Of a DNA stretch of 64,000 nucleotides, positions 17,129 to 25,777 are shown in pieces (the first letter of the stretch is position 1; each line of letters starts with the position of its first letter). The notes beneath the pieces were generated by a model. That model made no database searches. It was not told the DNA's origin and worked only from the letters and a program-made list of their open reading frames with translations. The position numbers were made by a program, and so were the translations under genes. The stretch lies in contig NZ_JBHUMY010000032.1 of the NCBI RefSeq assembly GCF_042685365.1, positions 1 to 64,000 of the forward strand, given 5' to 3'. The DNA is from Paenibacillus_AP thailandensis (GTDB lineage: Bacteria; Bacillota; Bacilli; Paenibacillales; Paenibacillaceae).

Positions 17129-20100
17129 TCAATCCGTTAATCCAAGCGCTTCCAGCATCCGGACAACCGTTGCGGCTGCTTGCCCTTTCGTCACCGTGCC
17201 GCGGGGATCCAGCTTCGTCTCGCTTACGCCCCGCATGATGCCTTGCTCCGCCAATAGCGCCAGCGAAGGCTCCGCGTATCCGGCTATGGAAGCGCGGTCC
17301 GCGAAGCGGCTCAGCGCCGACGAATCGGCGGCTGCCTCGAAGCCGGCGTAACGCATGGCGTTCGCCACAATGACGGCCTGCTCCTGCCGCGTCAGCGTCC
17401 CGTCCGGATCAAAGGCCGTTTCGGTTTTGCCTTTTACAAGGCCCGCACGCCGTGCAGCCGCTATATCCGCGGCATATTCCGATTGCGGGGCTACGTCCGC
17501 AAACCCCGAATCGCCGGAGTCCGGCAATATGCCCAGCCCTCTAACGACGAAGGACGTGAACTCCGCCCGGGTAATGGCGCGGTTCAAGCCAAAAACGTCC
17601 GTCGCGTCGCCGAACGCAATCAGTCTCGCGGCCGCTTCCCGCACCTCGCGTTCCGCCCAGCTGCCGGCCGTGTCCCGGAAGCTGCCTCTGTTCGTCCCTA
17701 CGACGGCGAACACGCTATTGCCCTTGCTCTTCAGAACGGCCGTCACCGTGCCGTCCGGACCTGCCTTAAACGAGGTCGGAACCGGGCGCAGCTCTTGCGT
17801 GACCGGGCTGTACACGACGCCTGCCGCCTGACCGGCATCGATATTGTCGACGGTTATCGTAAACGATAAGCTGAAATACGTGTCCGTTTCCCCGATTTCG
17901 TCGTATTGGCCGCCGGATCCGAGCTTCTCCAGCTTCGTTTCGAGCGGCTGCGCCAATAGCGGCCAACCGTTCGCTGCCGCGGCAGCGGCCGCGTCCCCGG
18001 AAGCCGGCGCGCGAAGCGTAATGCGGATATCGGCGGATAGGTCGATGACGTGAATCGGTATCGTATAGACGATACCGTCCGCCGTCACGGACAATGCGGC
18101 CTGCTCGCCTTTGGCCGCGATCGCTTCCACGATTTCGCGCGGCACGACGACCTCGGTATGATTCGTATCCCCGGCCTCTACGACAAATTCGGTAAAGGAC
18201 GATGCCTCTATCGCTTCCGCCGCTCCCGTCAGCACTTCAACGGTTCTGACGCCGTCCCGCTCGCTTTCTTTCGCCGCCAGTATGTTGCCTTCTTCCGCCG
18301 GCGAAGAGCTTAAGCCGCCTCCCCCTCCCGATCCTCCTCCTGAACCGGAAGCAGCGGTCCGGACTTGTAATGCAGACGCAGCCGCGGATACGTCTTCGAT
18401 CCGCTCTCCGACCTTCCGGACTGCCAGAACGCGAATCGAATAAGGGGTCGACGGCTGCAGCGAACCGAGCGTAAACCGCGTATCGGCCGTATAACCGGCA
18501 TAACGGCTGCCTTCATACACTTCATAACCGGTTGCGCCGGCCGAAGCTTCCCAATTCAGGCCGATCGAGGCCGCTCCCGTATGGGACGCCTTCAACTCGC
18601 GGGGGATGGGCAGCGCATCCGCTTGGACTTTGCCGTCGATCGGGAGATCCTCCGCAAGCTGTCCGGACAACGTCCGGTTGCGGTCCCCGCTTGCTTCCCA
18701 GTTCATAATGCCGGCCAGATCAAGCGTCTTGACGAGCGAAGCGGCATATTTCATCGACGTTTGATCGTTATACGTTATATACGTTTTGGTCTCGGCATTG
18801 TACAAATAAGCGGTCTTGGTCGCTTCGTTCCAATAGCGGGCATAGCCGTTTTTGCCGATATAGCTGTTCTCCAGATCCGAGAAATCGAAGATGCCGGCCT
18901 CCCATGAGCCGAAGTCCGTCCCGCCGGCGCATGTCTCATATTCGCCCGGAGCCGGGCAATCTTTCCAGCCTTTGCCGTAATAAGGCACTCCCATAACCAG
19001 TTTGTACGCCGGCACGCCTCCGTCCAAATGCCCGAGCAACCCCCCGGCTACATGATTCCGGTGCGCCGATTCCGACGGGTTCCGGACATCGTAATAAAGC
19101 GGCGAGTTCGCATGAGCCAGCCGATCCCAGCTGCCGCTGTAATCGTAGGTCATAATGTTCACGAAATCGAGATATTCGACCGAATGGGCCAGATCGGCGT
19201 TAACGACGAAGTTGTCCCCTTGGCCGGAAGCGATCGTCTGCAAATAATATTTGCCGTCCTCCGCACCGGCCGCGTCAAGCGCTTCCCGCACCGTTCGGAC
19301 AAGCCTCGTAAAGTTTTCCTTATCCTCCGGCAAATGCGCGTTATGCGTTTCCCCGCCTTCTACCGGATATTCCCAGTCGATATCGACGCCGTCCAGCCCA
19401 TATTGGCGAAGGAAGGCCACAACCGAATTGGCGAAAGCGCGCCTTGTCACTTCCGCAGCCGCCATGTTGGAAAAGTTTTTTGACCAGGACCAGCCGCCGA
19501 CCGATATGAGCGCCTTAAGGTGCGGATGCTCCTCTTTTAACTTAGCCAGCTTTTGAAAATGGTCCGGATCCGCCTCGGCGTCGCCGATGACGATTTCGCC
19601 GTCATGAACGTAACGGTCTTGAAGCGGCAAGCTTTCGTTCCGGCAAGGCGCGCTTCCCGTCCCGTACTTTTTCCAGCATAAATCCGCAAATGCGTAATTG
19701 ACATGCGTTATTTGCGAAACCTCGATATCCTCAATCTGGAAATTTCTTGCGTATTTTGACCAAGAGGCATAATACGTCACGATGTTGTAATCGCCGCCTG
19801 GAACGACCGTAACCGGCTCGCTCGCCGGGGACTCCCACAATGCGTTGCGGGCGACGACTTCAAAGTCGTATTTCTTCCCTTCGGTCAGCCCTTCGGCCGT
19901 ATAACGGGGTTCATTGCTTGTTCCGATCTTTCGGCCGTCACTGTAAATGTCGTAGCTCGTCGCGCCGGGCGTTCCCGCCCAGCCCAACGTAACGGCCGTT
20001 CGCGTCGCCGTTACGGCCTGCAAATCCCTCGGCGCTTCAAGTTCTCCCCAGACCAGACTCACGACGTTGCTGCCCGCCGATACGGCCGGAAGATGCTGGG

Positions 20101-20725
20101 CCGCAACCTGGAATTCATACGTCTCGCCGATAACCGTCTGGCCTTCCGGTATCGTAAACGTAAACGTATTCGAACCGTCCCAAACGCCGCCGCTCCAGCC
20201 TCCGTTGACATAAAAATCGTAGCCGTTCGCCCCGGGGCTGCCCGTCCAGCTGAACGACATGCTGTTATAGGTAACGTCCGTAACGGATAAATTCGCCGGC
20301 GGCGTTAGCGGAGCCGGTTCATATTCGTCTTGGCCTTCGTCCGTCGTAACGGTAATGCTTGTCGCCGGAGCGCCGATTAAATTGAGCTCCACGCTGACCG
20401 TATACGTTGCGCCGCCTTTCAAATTACGGATGGTAACCGGCTCGACGCCGGAAGCCCATAACCCGGAGCCCGCGCCGGAGTTGTCCTTGAACCGGACGTA
20501 ATAGCCGGTCTCATAAGGATCGTAGCCGCTCACTTGATCCCATTCGACCGTTATGGAGTTGTAGGTTGTGCTTACAAGGCGCAGATTCGAAGGGGCGGGT
20601 ATTTCCGAGGAAATAGCCGCTTCCGCCCGTACGGACGCGGCGTTAGCCAATGAGCCGAGCATAAGAAGCGAGCATATCAAACCGATAATTGCCTGATTAA
20701 ACGAATTGCGGCATGAAGATTTCAT
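17129..20725 (-). CDS. SLH-anchored GH18 chitinase with fibronectin III domains
   Basis: 1198 residues. A signal peptide of about 40 residues is followed by three FN3 domains (about 45-310) and a GH18 barrel (about 320-670). The barrel has the catalytic DGVDIDWE motif, Glu452 being the acid. After it come another FN3 (about 700-785), a Gly/Ser linker, a beta-rich domain and three SLH repeats at the C-terminus. It would hydrolyse chitin or related GlcNAc polymers while held to the cell-wall polymer. Start 20725 is chosen for GAGGTGG five bases upstream; the reading from 20920 has no signal peptide at its start. The nearby exported proteins suggest a surface-polymer locus. Confidence 0.92.
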   Translation of the reverse strand: MKSSCRNSFNQAIIGLICSLLMLGSLANAASVRAEAAISSEIPAPSNLRLVSTTYNSITVEWDQVSGYDPYETGYYVRFKDNSGAGSGLWASGVEPVTIRNLKGGATYTVSVELNLIGAPATSITVTTDEGQDEYEPAPLTPPANLSVTDVTYNSMSFSWTGSPGANGYDFYVNGGWSGGVWDGSNTFTFTIPEGQTVIGETYEFQVAAQHLPAVSAGSNVVSLVWGELEAPRDLQAVTATRTAVTLGWAGTPGATSYDIYSDGRKIGTSNEPRYTAEGLTEGKKYDFEVVARNALWESPASEPVTVVPGGDYNIVTYYASWSKYARNFQIEDIEVSQITHVNYAFADLCWKKYGTGSAPCRNESLPLQDRYVHDGEIVIGDAEADPDHFQKLAKLKEEHPHLKALISVGGWSWSKNFSNMAAAEVTRRAFANSVVAFLRQYGLDGVDIDWEYPVEGGETHNAHLPEDKENFTRLVRTVREALDAAGAEDGKYYLQTIASGQGDNFVVNADLAHSVEYLDFVNIMTYDYSGSWDRLAHANSPLYYDVRNPSESAHRNHVAGGLLGHLDGGVPAYKLVMGVPYYGKGWKDCPAPGEYETCAGGTDFGSWEAGIFDFSDLENSYIGKNGYARYWNEATKTAYLYNAETKTYITYNDQTSMKYAASLVKTLDLAGIMNWEASGDRNRTLSGQLAEDLPIDGKVQADALPIPRELKASHTGAASIGLNWEASAGATGYEVYEGSRYAGYTADTRFTLGSLQPSTPYSIRVLAVRKVGERIEDVSAAASALQVRTAASGSGGGSGGGGGLSSSPAEEGNILAAKESERDGVRTVEVLTGAAEAIEASSFTEFVVEAGDTNHTEVVVPREIVEAIAAKGEQAALSVTADGIVYTIPIHVIDLSADIRITLRAPASGDAAAAAAANGWPLLAQPLETKLEKLGSGGQYDEIGETDTYFSLSFTITVDNIDAGQAAGVVYSPVTQELRPVPTSFKAGPDGTVTAVLKSKGNSVFAVVGTNRGSFRDTAGSWAEREVREAAARLIAFGDATDVFGLNRAITRAEFTSFVVRGLGILPDSGDSGFADVAPQSEYAADIAAARRAGLVKGKTETAFDPDGTLTRQEQAVIVANAMRYAGFEAAADSSALSRFADRASIAGYAEPSLALLAEQGIMRGVSETKLDPRGTVTKGQAAATVVRMLEALGLTD

Positions 20726-21008
20726 CAAAGCCACCTCAACTTTACCGAATTTCGAATGGTCCCCTGCGGGCCGATGGTCCGAATTCTGGCTGATGGAACA
20801 AAAAGATGAAAATCTGGTTGCCCGAGTCTTCAACAAAGCCTCCTTCCGTTTAAAAGAATATAAGGTTATAAAGTTTATCATGGAGCAAAGGCAGGTTTTG
20901 GGATAGGGGTATATTTCCATCGAAAGAGGGGAATTTTACATCATCTTCACAACCGGAAAAGGCTTTGAATTTCAGGGGAAAAACGAAGAAAGTTTCTAGC
21001 CGCCTAGA

Positions 21009-21047
21009 AGAAAAAAAGGAAGAGAAGACCATTTATGCCTCTCTTCC
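21009..21047 (-). terminator. Terminator of the GH43-lectin gene
   Basis: On the minus strand GGAAGAGAG pairs with CTTCTCTTCC and runs into TTTTTTTCTTCT, downstream of the gene ending at 21176. Bases 20726-21175 otherwise hold no gene I can support. Confidence 0.65.
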
Positions 21048-21175
21048 CGCCGGATAGTTCTCTTAACGGCTGCGGCCGATCCTTCTTATTCGGAGCCGTC
21101 TGCTTCTCACCCTCCGTATCGGACTCATGAACTGACAGCCCGCCCTTGAGATTATCGGCTAGTTTCGTTTACCCG

Positions 21176-22639
21176 TCAGTTGGCTTCAACAATTTGCCAT
21201 TGCTGGTTCAAGCCGCCGTTGTCGGTCCAGCCGATTACGTTCGCTCCGTCGCTAAGCGAGCTGGAGGAGACGTCGATCAGCTTGCCGGTCGCCCGGTTTT
21301 TCAACTTAAAAAATCCGCCGCCCGCGTCGACGAGCTGCCAATGCTGGCTTTGCCATCCGCCGTCCGTCCACTGCTCGATAACCGTCCCGTCCGCAGCCGA
21401 TCCGTTCTCGGGTCCCAAAATAAGTCCGCTGTTGACGTTTTGAATTTTGTAATAACCGCTCCCCGCATCGATCAAGCGCCAACGTTCGCTATCCGCATTA
21501 TTGTCGGTCCACTGTTCCGCGTCGGCTCCGGAGGATGTTGAGCTATCTCTTATATTCAGCGCTTTTTCGCTTCTGCGGTTAATAAGCTCGTACGAAGCGC
21601 TGCCGTTCACGGAGAATCCGACGCCGGACACGGTCCCCGCGGCCGCATCGATGTTCAGCTTCGGATACCAGGACATGGTCACGGTTGTCGACGTCGGGAA
21701 AGAAAGCGGCAGCCATACGTATTTCGATTCGTTTACCGGCCTTTCCCATGCCCCCGCCCAGCGGTCTCCCAAATAAAGATAAGAGGTCGAGGAAGCTCCT
21801 TCAACCGGGAGCACGTAAGTAGACTGGGATTCGTATGTCCGGGAATCCGCCAGATTCGAAAGCCCGCTCCATGGCCCGGCAATGCTGGAGGCTGTTGCGT
21901 ATTTCGCCTGGTTGGGCGTCCATCCCGTCGCTCCAGACGTTATGAGGAAGTAGGTCGATCCGCGTTTGAACATGGCCGGGGCTTCCCGGTACGAGCCGGC
22001 CCACAGTGTGGTAACAAGCGAATCGATCCCAAGAAAATCGGGCGTCAGCTTGTAAATGTTAAGGTCCGCGTTGACGCGGGTCGCCGAGATGAGATATGCG
22101 GTCCCGTTGTCGTTAAACACCGTCATGTCCCGCGAGTCGTAGCCGAGCGGCCGGAAGCTGCCGTGGTACGTGTACGGCCCTTCGATGTCGTCCGCCGACG
22201 CGACGGCTACCCGGGCTTCGCCGTAATCGACGCCGTTCTCCTTATGTGCCCACAGCACGTATTTGCCCGTGGCCGCATTATGCAATATTTTCGGCCGTTC
22301 GATGTTGGCGGCGGCGAGCTCGGCGCTGGAAGACTTGGACAGCAAATTCGCCCGGAACTCCCAATTGACAAGATCGGTCGACCGGTAAAGCGATACGTAG
22401 TTCGTGCCGTCCCGGTTTTCGCCGACCCAATAATAGTAGCTGCCGACTTTGATCATTCCGCCCCCGTGGGCTTGAATCGGGTTCCCCGACGTATCCTTAA
22501 ACTGCGTACCGTTCAGCAGGCTGACGGAAGCCGCGCTGCCCTTACCGCCAAACGACGCCAAACCCGATGCGGCGAGAAGCAGCAGCGACAAAAGCAAGCC
22601 GATCGACCTTATTGTACAACCGGTCCAATTTAATGACAT
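21176..22639 (-). CDS. Secreted GH43 hydrolase with ricin-type lectin domain
   Basis: 487 residues: a signal peptide to about residue 38, a five-bladed GH43 catalytic domain (about 45-335; motifs GGGMIKVGSYYYWVGE, RPKILHN and the REAPAMF region), then a trefoil ricin/CBM13 domain with three QxW-type repeats (ERWRLID, QHWQLVD, QQWQIVE). The combination resembles exo-beta-1,3-galactanases, so arabinogalactan side chains are a plausible substrate, but this is family-level inference. Start 22639 places GGAGGG nine bases upstream; the ATG at 22648 touches that site. It is encoded between two other exported-protein genes but has its own terminator. Confidence 0.88.
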   Translation of the reverse strand: MSLNWTGCTIRSIGLLLSLLLLAASGLASFGGKGSAASVSLLNGTQFKDTSGNPIQAHGGGMIKVGSYYYWVGENRDGTNYVSLYRSTDLVNWEFRANLLSKSSSAELAAANIERPKILHNAATGKYVLWAHKENGVDYGEARVAVASADDIEGPYTYHGSFRPLGYDSRDMTVFNDNGTAYLISATRVNADLNIYKLTPDFLGIDSLVTTLWAGSYREAPAMFKRGSTYFLITSGATGWTPNQAKYATASSIAGPWSGLSNLADSRTYESQSTYVLPVEGASSTSYLYLGDRWAGAWERPVNESKYVWLPLSFPTSTTVTMSWYPKLNIDAAAGTVSGVGFSVNGSASYELINRRSEKALNIRDSSTSSGADAEQWTDNNADSERWRLIDAGSGYYKIQNVNSGLILGPENGSAADGTVIEQWTDGGWQSQHWQLVDAGGGFFKLKNRATGKLIDVSSSSLSDGANVIGWTDNGGLNQQWQIVEAN

Positions 22640-22790
22640 CCGCGTCATCCCTCCGTTTTACCGAATGTTTTTAAACGCTTTCAAACAGCGGCACGGCACC
22701 TCCTCCCATCCTTATTGTTATGAGAGGCTAAGCGGCGTATGACCGTATTTTTTAGATATGGCGCACGAAGGCAAGTGTTACCGCCAATTT

Positions 22791-22830
22791 AAAATGAAAA
22801 GCGGCTCCCTCATCGTTAAGAGGAAGCCGC
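22791..22830 (-). terminator. Terminator of the phytase-like gene
   Basis: GCGGCTTCCTC pairs with GAGGGAGCCGC around TTAACGAT on the minus strand, followed by TTTTCATTTT, just past the stop codon at 22837. Confidence 0.85.
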
Positions 22831-22836
22831 CGTCAA

Positions 22837-24291
22837 CTATTCGATCGTATAGGCAAGCTTAAACGTCCAAAGCACGGTGCCGTTTTCTTCGGAATCGCTG
22901 CCGACGCCGAAGTCGTTATCGTTTATAATGGCGATCGTGTTCCCGTTAATAAGCGACAATCCTTCGATCTTTTCGTACGGGAACCCGAATTCGACCGCGT
23001 CGATCACCGTCCGCTTCGCGACCGGCATAATTCCGCTCTCCTTCAGGTCGGCCGCCGTCATTTGTTCCAGCGTTTTGCCGCCGGACGACGCGGTATCGTA
23101 TTGGCCCAATACGTTTGCGGCCGTCGACAGGTCGGCTTCGTAAATCCGCTTCAGCTGCGCCTTGTCGCCGGCGTTTTTGTCGCGCTCGTCGATCAGCAGC
23201 GTATGCTCGTTTACGGCTACGAGATCGGAGATGACAATATCGCTTTGCTTCAGATCGTTGAATTGGGCAGCGTCCTCCGCCATATAAACGAATTCGGCGG
23301 CCGGCTCGAGCGTTTCGAGATTCAGCTTCAAAATCCGGAGCTGGCGGGAGTTGTCCGTCGACTTGTCGGGATTGCGAAGCGGGCTTTGCATCGCCATAAA
23401 CATCCATTTGCCGTCCGGCGTAATGCCGACCGCTTCCGCGCCGCGGTTCGAGCGAAGGTTCATATAAGCGGCGGGAATCGCTTCCTTGACGGGTACGGCG
23501 GGGGAATCCACTTGAGACGCCCAGCCTTGCGGCACGATTCGCTGCAGAACCGTACCGTCGCGCTTCACTTGAAGAATGCTGGGGCCGTACTCCTCGCTAA
23601 TCCAGAACGTATCGTCTTTGGCGTTGTAAGCGAGGCCTTCGATGTCGGCGCCGTAAGGGTCGTAGGCAAGCAGCTTCCCGGCGGATGCGTCGTAAGGCGT
23701 CTCGTCGCGGCCTTCAATGTTAGGCAGGCCCGTAATCCGCTCGGTTCCGGTAACCGGATCCGTTCCGTCCACTTTCAGCGGAATGGTCTCCAGAACGTTA
23801 ATTTTTCCGTCCGCGATCTCAATTTTGTAGAGGGAAGGCGTATAGCTCTCCAGCGGGAAAGTGCGGCGGGTTTCGCCGTCGACCTCCACTTCTCCGTTCG
23901 GGCCGCGGTCGGCCGTCGAATAAAAGACGTTGTCCGGGTCTCCCGGAAGATGCGACAAGGAAGAGCCTACGCCCATCTTAATCCCTTCCGCAAGATCGTC
24001 TGCTTGAAGCGAGTATTGGCCGGTCAGCTCAGGCTTGTCCGTCAGCGATACGCTTCCCCGGAATTCGTCGTAATCGACATATTGGCCGGTCAGCTCGGCG
24101 ATCTCCCGCAGCGGGAAGTATAGCCGATTGTCGATGTTGACCGGCGAATTCTCAAGCTGCACCTCTTCGCCGTTAACGGTTATTTCCGTCTTCGAATCCG
24201 TATTCCCCGTTACGGCCGCGGCGGATACGGCGCTTGCAACCGTTCCGAGCGCAACGACGGCAACGGCCGACATAAGCCACTTCTTTTTCAT
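22837..24291 (-). CDS. Exported phytase-like/esterase-like protein with copper-amine-oxidase-type stalk domain
   Basis: 484 residues. A signal peptide (cut near residue 26) is followed by a short copper-amine-oxidase N-terminal-like domain (ITVNGEEVQL... LYFPLREIAELTG), a common wall-binding module in Paenibacillaceae. A beta-propeller of the 'esterase-like activity of phytase' family follows (YDPYGADIEGLAYN, FWISEEYGPSI, GVSSL-type repeats). It may release phosphate from organic phosphates outside the cell. AAGGAG lies 12 bases before the ATG. A PhoP-box-like array sits upstream with a -10 element, which supports a phosphate role. The precise substrate is unknown. Confidence 0.8.
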   Translation of the reverse strand: MKKKWLMSAVAVVALGTVASAVSAAAVTGNTDSKTEITVNGEEVQLENSPVNIDNRLYFPLREIAELTGQYVDYDEFRGSVSLTDKPELTGQYSLQADDLAEGIKMGVGSSLSHLPGDPDNVFYSTADRGPNGEVEVDGETRRTFPLESYTPSLYKIEIADGKINVLETIPLKVDGTDPVTGTERITGLPNIEGRDETPYDASAGKLLAYDPYGADIEGLAYNAKDDTFWISEEYGPSILQVKRDGTVLQRIVPQGWASQVDSPAVPVKEAIPAAYMNLRSNRGAEAVGITPDGKWMFMAMQSPLRNPDKSTDNSRQLRILKLNLETLEPAAEFVYMAEDAAQFNDLKQSDIVISDLVAVNEHTLLIDERDKNAGDKAQLKRIYEADLSTAANVLGQYDTASSGGKTLEQMTAADLKESGIMPVAKRTVIDAVEFGFPYEKIEGLSLINGNTIAIINDNDFGVGSDSEENGTVLWTFKLAYTIE

Positions 24292-24366
24292 GTGCGAACC
24301 TAATCTCCTTCCGGAATAAACGATGTATGTATAGGTTTCTCTCCAATTGAAGCTTACCGCTCTCAT

Positions 24367-24404
24367 ATTATAGCCGTGTAAAAGCGCCATGAAGATATTG
24401 TAAA
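24367..24404 (-). promoter_or_regulatory. PhoP-box-like promoter of the phytase-like gene
   Basis: On the minus strand TTTACA-N5-TTCATG-N5-TTTACA is followed by four bases and TATAAT (24372-24367). Hexamers every 11 bp starting with TT match the PhoP binding pattern known from Bacillus. The array lies about 80 bases upstream of the start codon. Confidence 0.5.
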
Positions 24405-24546
24405 AAGCGAAGATCCTTAAGAGTTACGAACAAAGTACTATAGCCTGCCGGCAGCTGTCGTTGGTAAACTAAAAACAGTAGGCGCTTACTAAAAATGGCA
24501 TTATCCAAGCTAACGCACGAACTCTATTTGCGGGAGGAACATGTTG

Positions 24547-25704
24547 ATGAGGAAACGATATTCATTGATCGGAATCGTCTGTCTTCTTTTAGGCCTTTTT
24601 TCCAACACGGCGGTGGCGAAAAGTTCGGAAGGCATGATGGTGGCCGGGGGCGGTGGGCATTCTCTCCTGCTTCAGAAGGATGGAACCGTTTGGGCTTGGG
24701 GATGGAACAGCAGAGCCCAACTGGGGGACGGAACCAAGACGGACCGTACTTATCCCGTTCAGGTACAGGGCCTCGATTCGGTAGTCTCCATAGCGGCCGG
24801 CTGGACGCACAGCTTTGCGATCAAAAGCGACGGCACTTTGTGGAGCTGGGGCGGCAATATGTTCGGCCAGCTTGGCGACGGAACAACCTATGATCGCTTG
24901 ATTCCCGTTCAAGTGAACGGTCTTCACTCGGTGGCAGCCGTTTCGGCGGGATATTCTCACAGTCTGGCAGTCAAGGACGATGGAACCGTTTGGGCGTGGG
25001 GAACGAATTATTACGGCCAACTTGGCGATGGAACAACTGAAAATCGAATCGTCCCCGTCCAAGTGCAGGGTCTCGATTCCGTAGTTGCCGTTGCCGCAGG
25101 CTCCGGCCATAGCTTGGCGGTCAGAAGCGACGGAACCGTCTGGGCATGGGGGGCCAACTGGTCGGGCCAGCTTGGCGACGGAAGCAATACGTCTTCCTCC
25201 GTTCCCGTCCAAGTATCCAATCTCGGTTCCGCCATCGCCGTCTCGGCGGGCAATACGTTTAGCGCAGCGCTCAAAAGCGACGGGACCGTTTGGGCTTGGG
25301 GAGCTAACGACATCGGCCAGCTCGGCAGCGGAACCACGACGCCATATCACAATACTCCCGTCAAGGTAGCGGGCCTCGGTTCCGTAATTGCGATTGCTGC
25401 AGGCAATGAGTATGGTTTGGCGCTTAAGAACGACGGAACCTTGTGGGGATGGGGATATAATGCTGCCGGTCAGCTTGGCGACGGTACCGCGACAAACAGA
25501 AATTCTCCCGTTCCGGTAACAGGTCTTGGTTCGGTAGTCGCCATATCTGCAGGCACCGGGCATGGTATGGCCGTTCAAAGCGACAGAAGCGTTTGGGTAT
25601 GGGGAAGCAATTTCTACGGCCAGCTCGGCGACGGATTATTCGGCGACGGTTATAACCGTAACACCCCGTTCCAAGTATGCTCAACGAATAATTGCAAAAA
25701 GTGA
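24547..25704 (+). CDS. Secreted RCC1-repeat propeller protein
   Basis: 385 residues: a signal peptide (MRKRYSLIGIVCLLLGLFSN, cut after AVA), then seven RCC1-type repeats of about 50 residues, each with the pattern DGTVWAWGxNxxGQLGDGT. Seven repeats would close one seven-bladed propeller. Bacterial RCC1-repeat proteins are usually surface or secreted and of unknown binding role. ATG 24547 has GGAGG eight bases upstream; another in-frame ATG at 24541 is too close. It is the only rightward gene in a block of leftward exported-protein genes and has its own terminator. Confidence 0.9.
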   Translation: MRKRYSLIGIVCLLLGLFSNTAVAKSSEGMMVAGGGGHSLLLQKDGTVWAWGWNSRAQLGDGTKTDRTYPVQVQGLDSVVSIAAGWTHSFAIKSDGTLWSWGGNMFGQLGDGTTYDRLIPVQVNGLHSVAAVSAGYSHSLAVKDDGTVWAWGTNYYGQLGDGTTENRIVPVQVQGLDSVVAVAAGSGHSLAVRSDGTVWAWGANWSGQLGDGSNTSSSVPVQVSNLGSAIAVSAGNTFSAALKSDGTVWAWGANDIGQLGSGTTTPYHNTPVKVAGLGSVIAIAAGNEYGLALKNDGTLWGWGYNAAGQLGDGTATNRNSPVPVTGLGSVVAISAGTGHGMAVQSDRSVWVWGSNFYGQLGDGLFGDGYNRNTPFQVCSTNNCKK

Positions 25705-25730
25705 CGTTACACATTTCAAAGCAACAAACA

Positions 25731-25773
25731 AAAGGCGAAGCCCCTTCGGAACGGGGCCTCGCCTTTGTTTTTT
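25731..25773. terminator. Bidirectional terminator between RCC1 and metallophosphatase genes
   Basis: AAAGGCGA pairs with TCGCCTTT and GCCCC with GGGGC, with TTTTTT at 25768-25773 on the plus strand and an A/T-rich flank on the other side. It separates two convergent genes. Confidence 0.8.
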
Positions 25774-25777
25774 CGTT

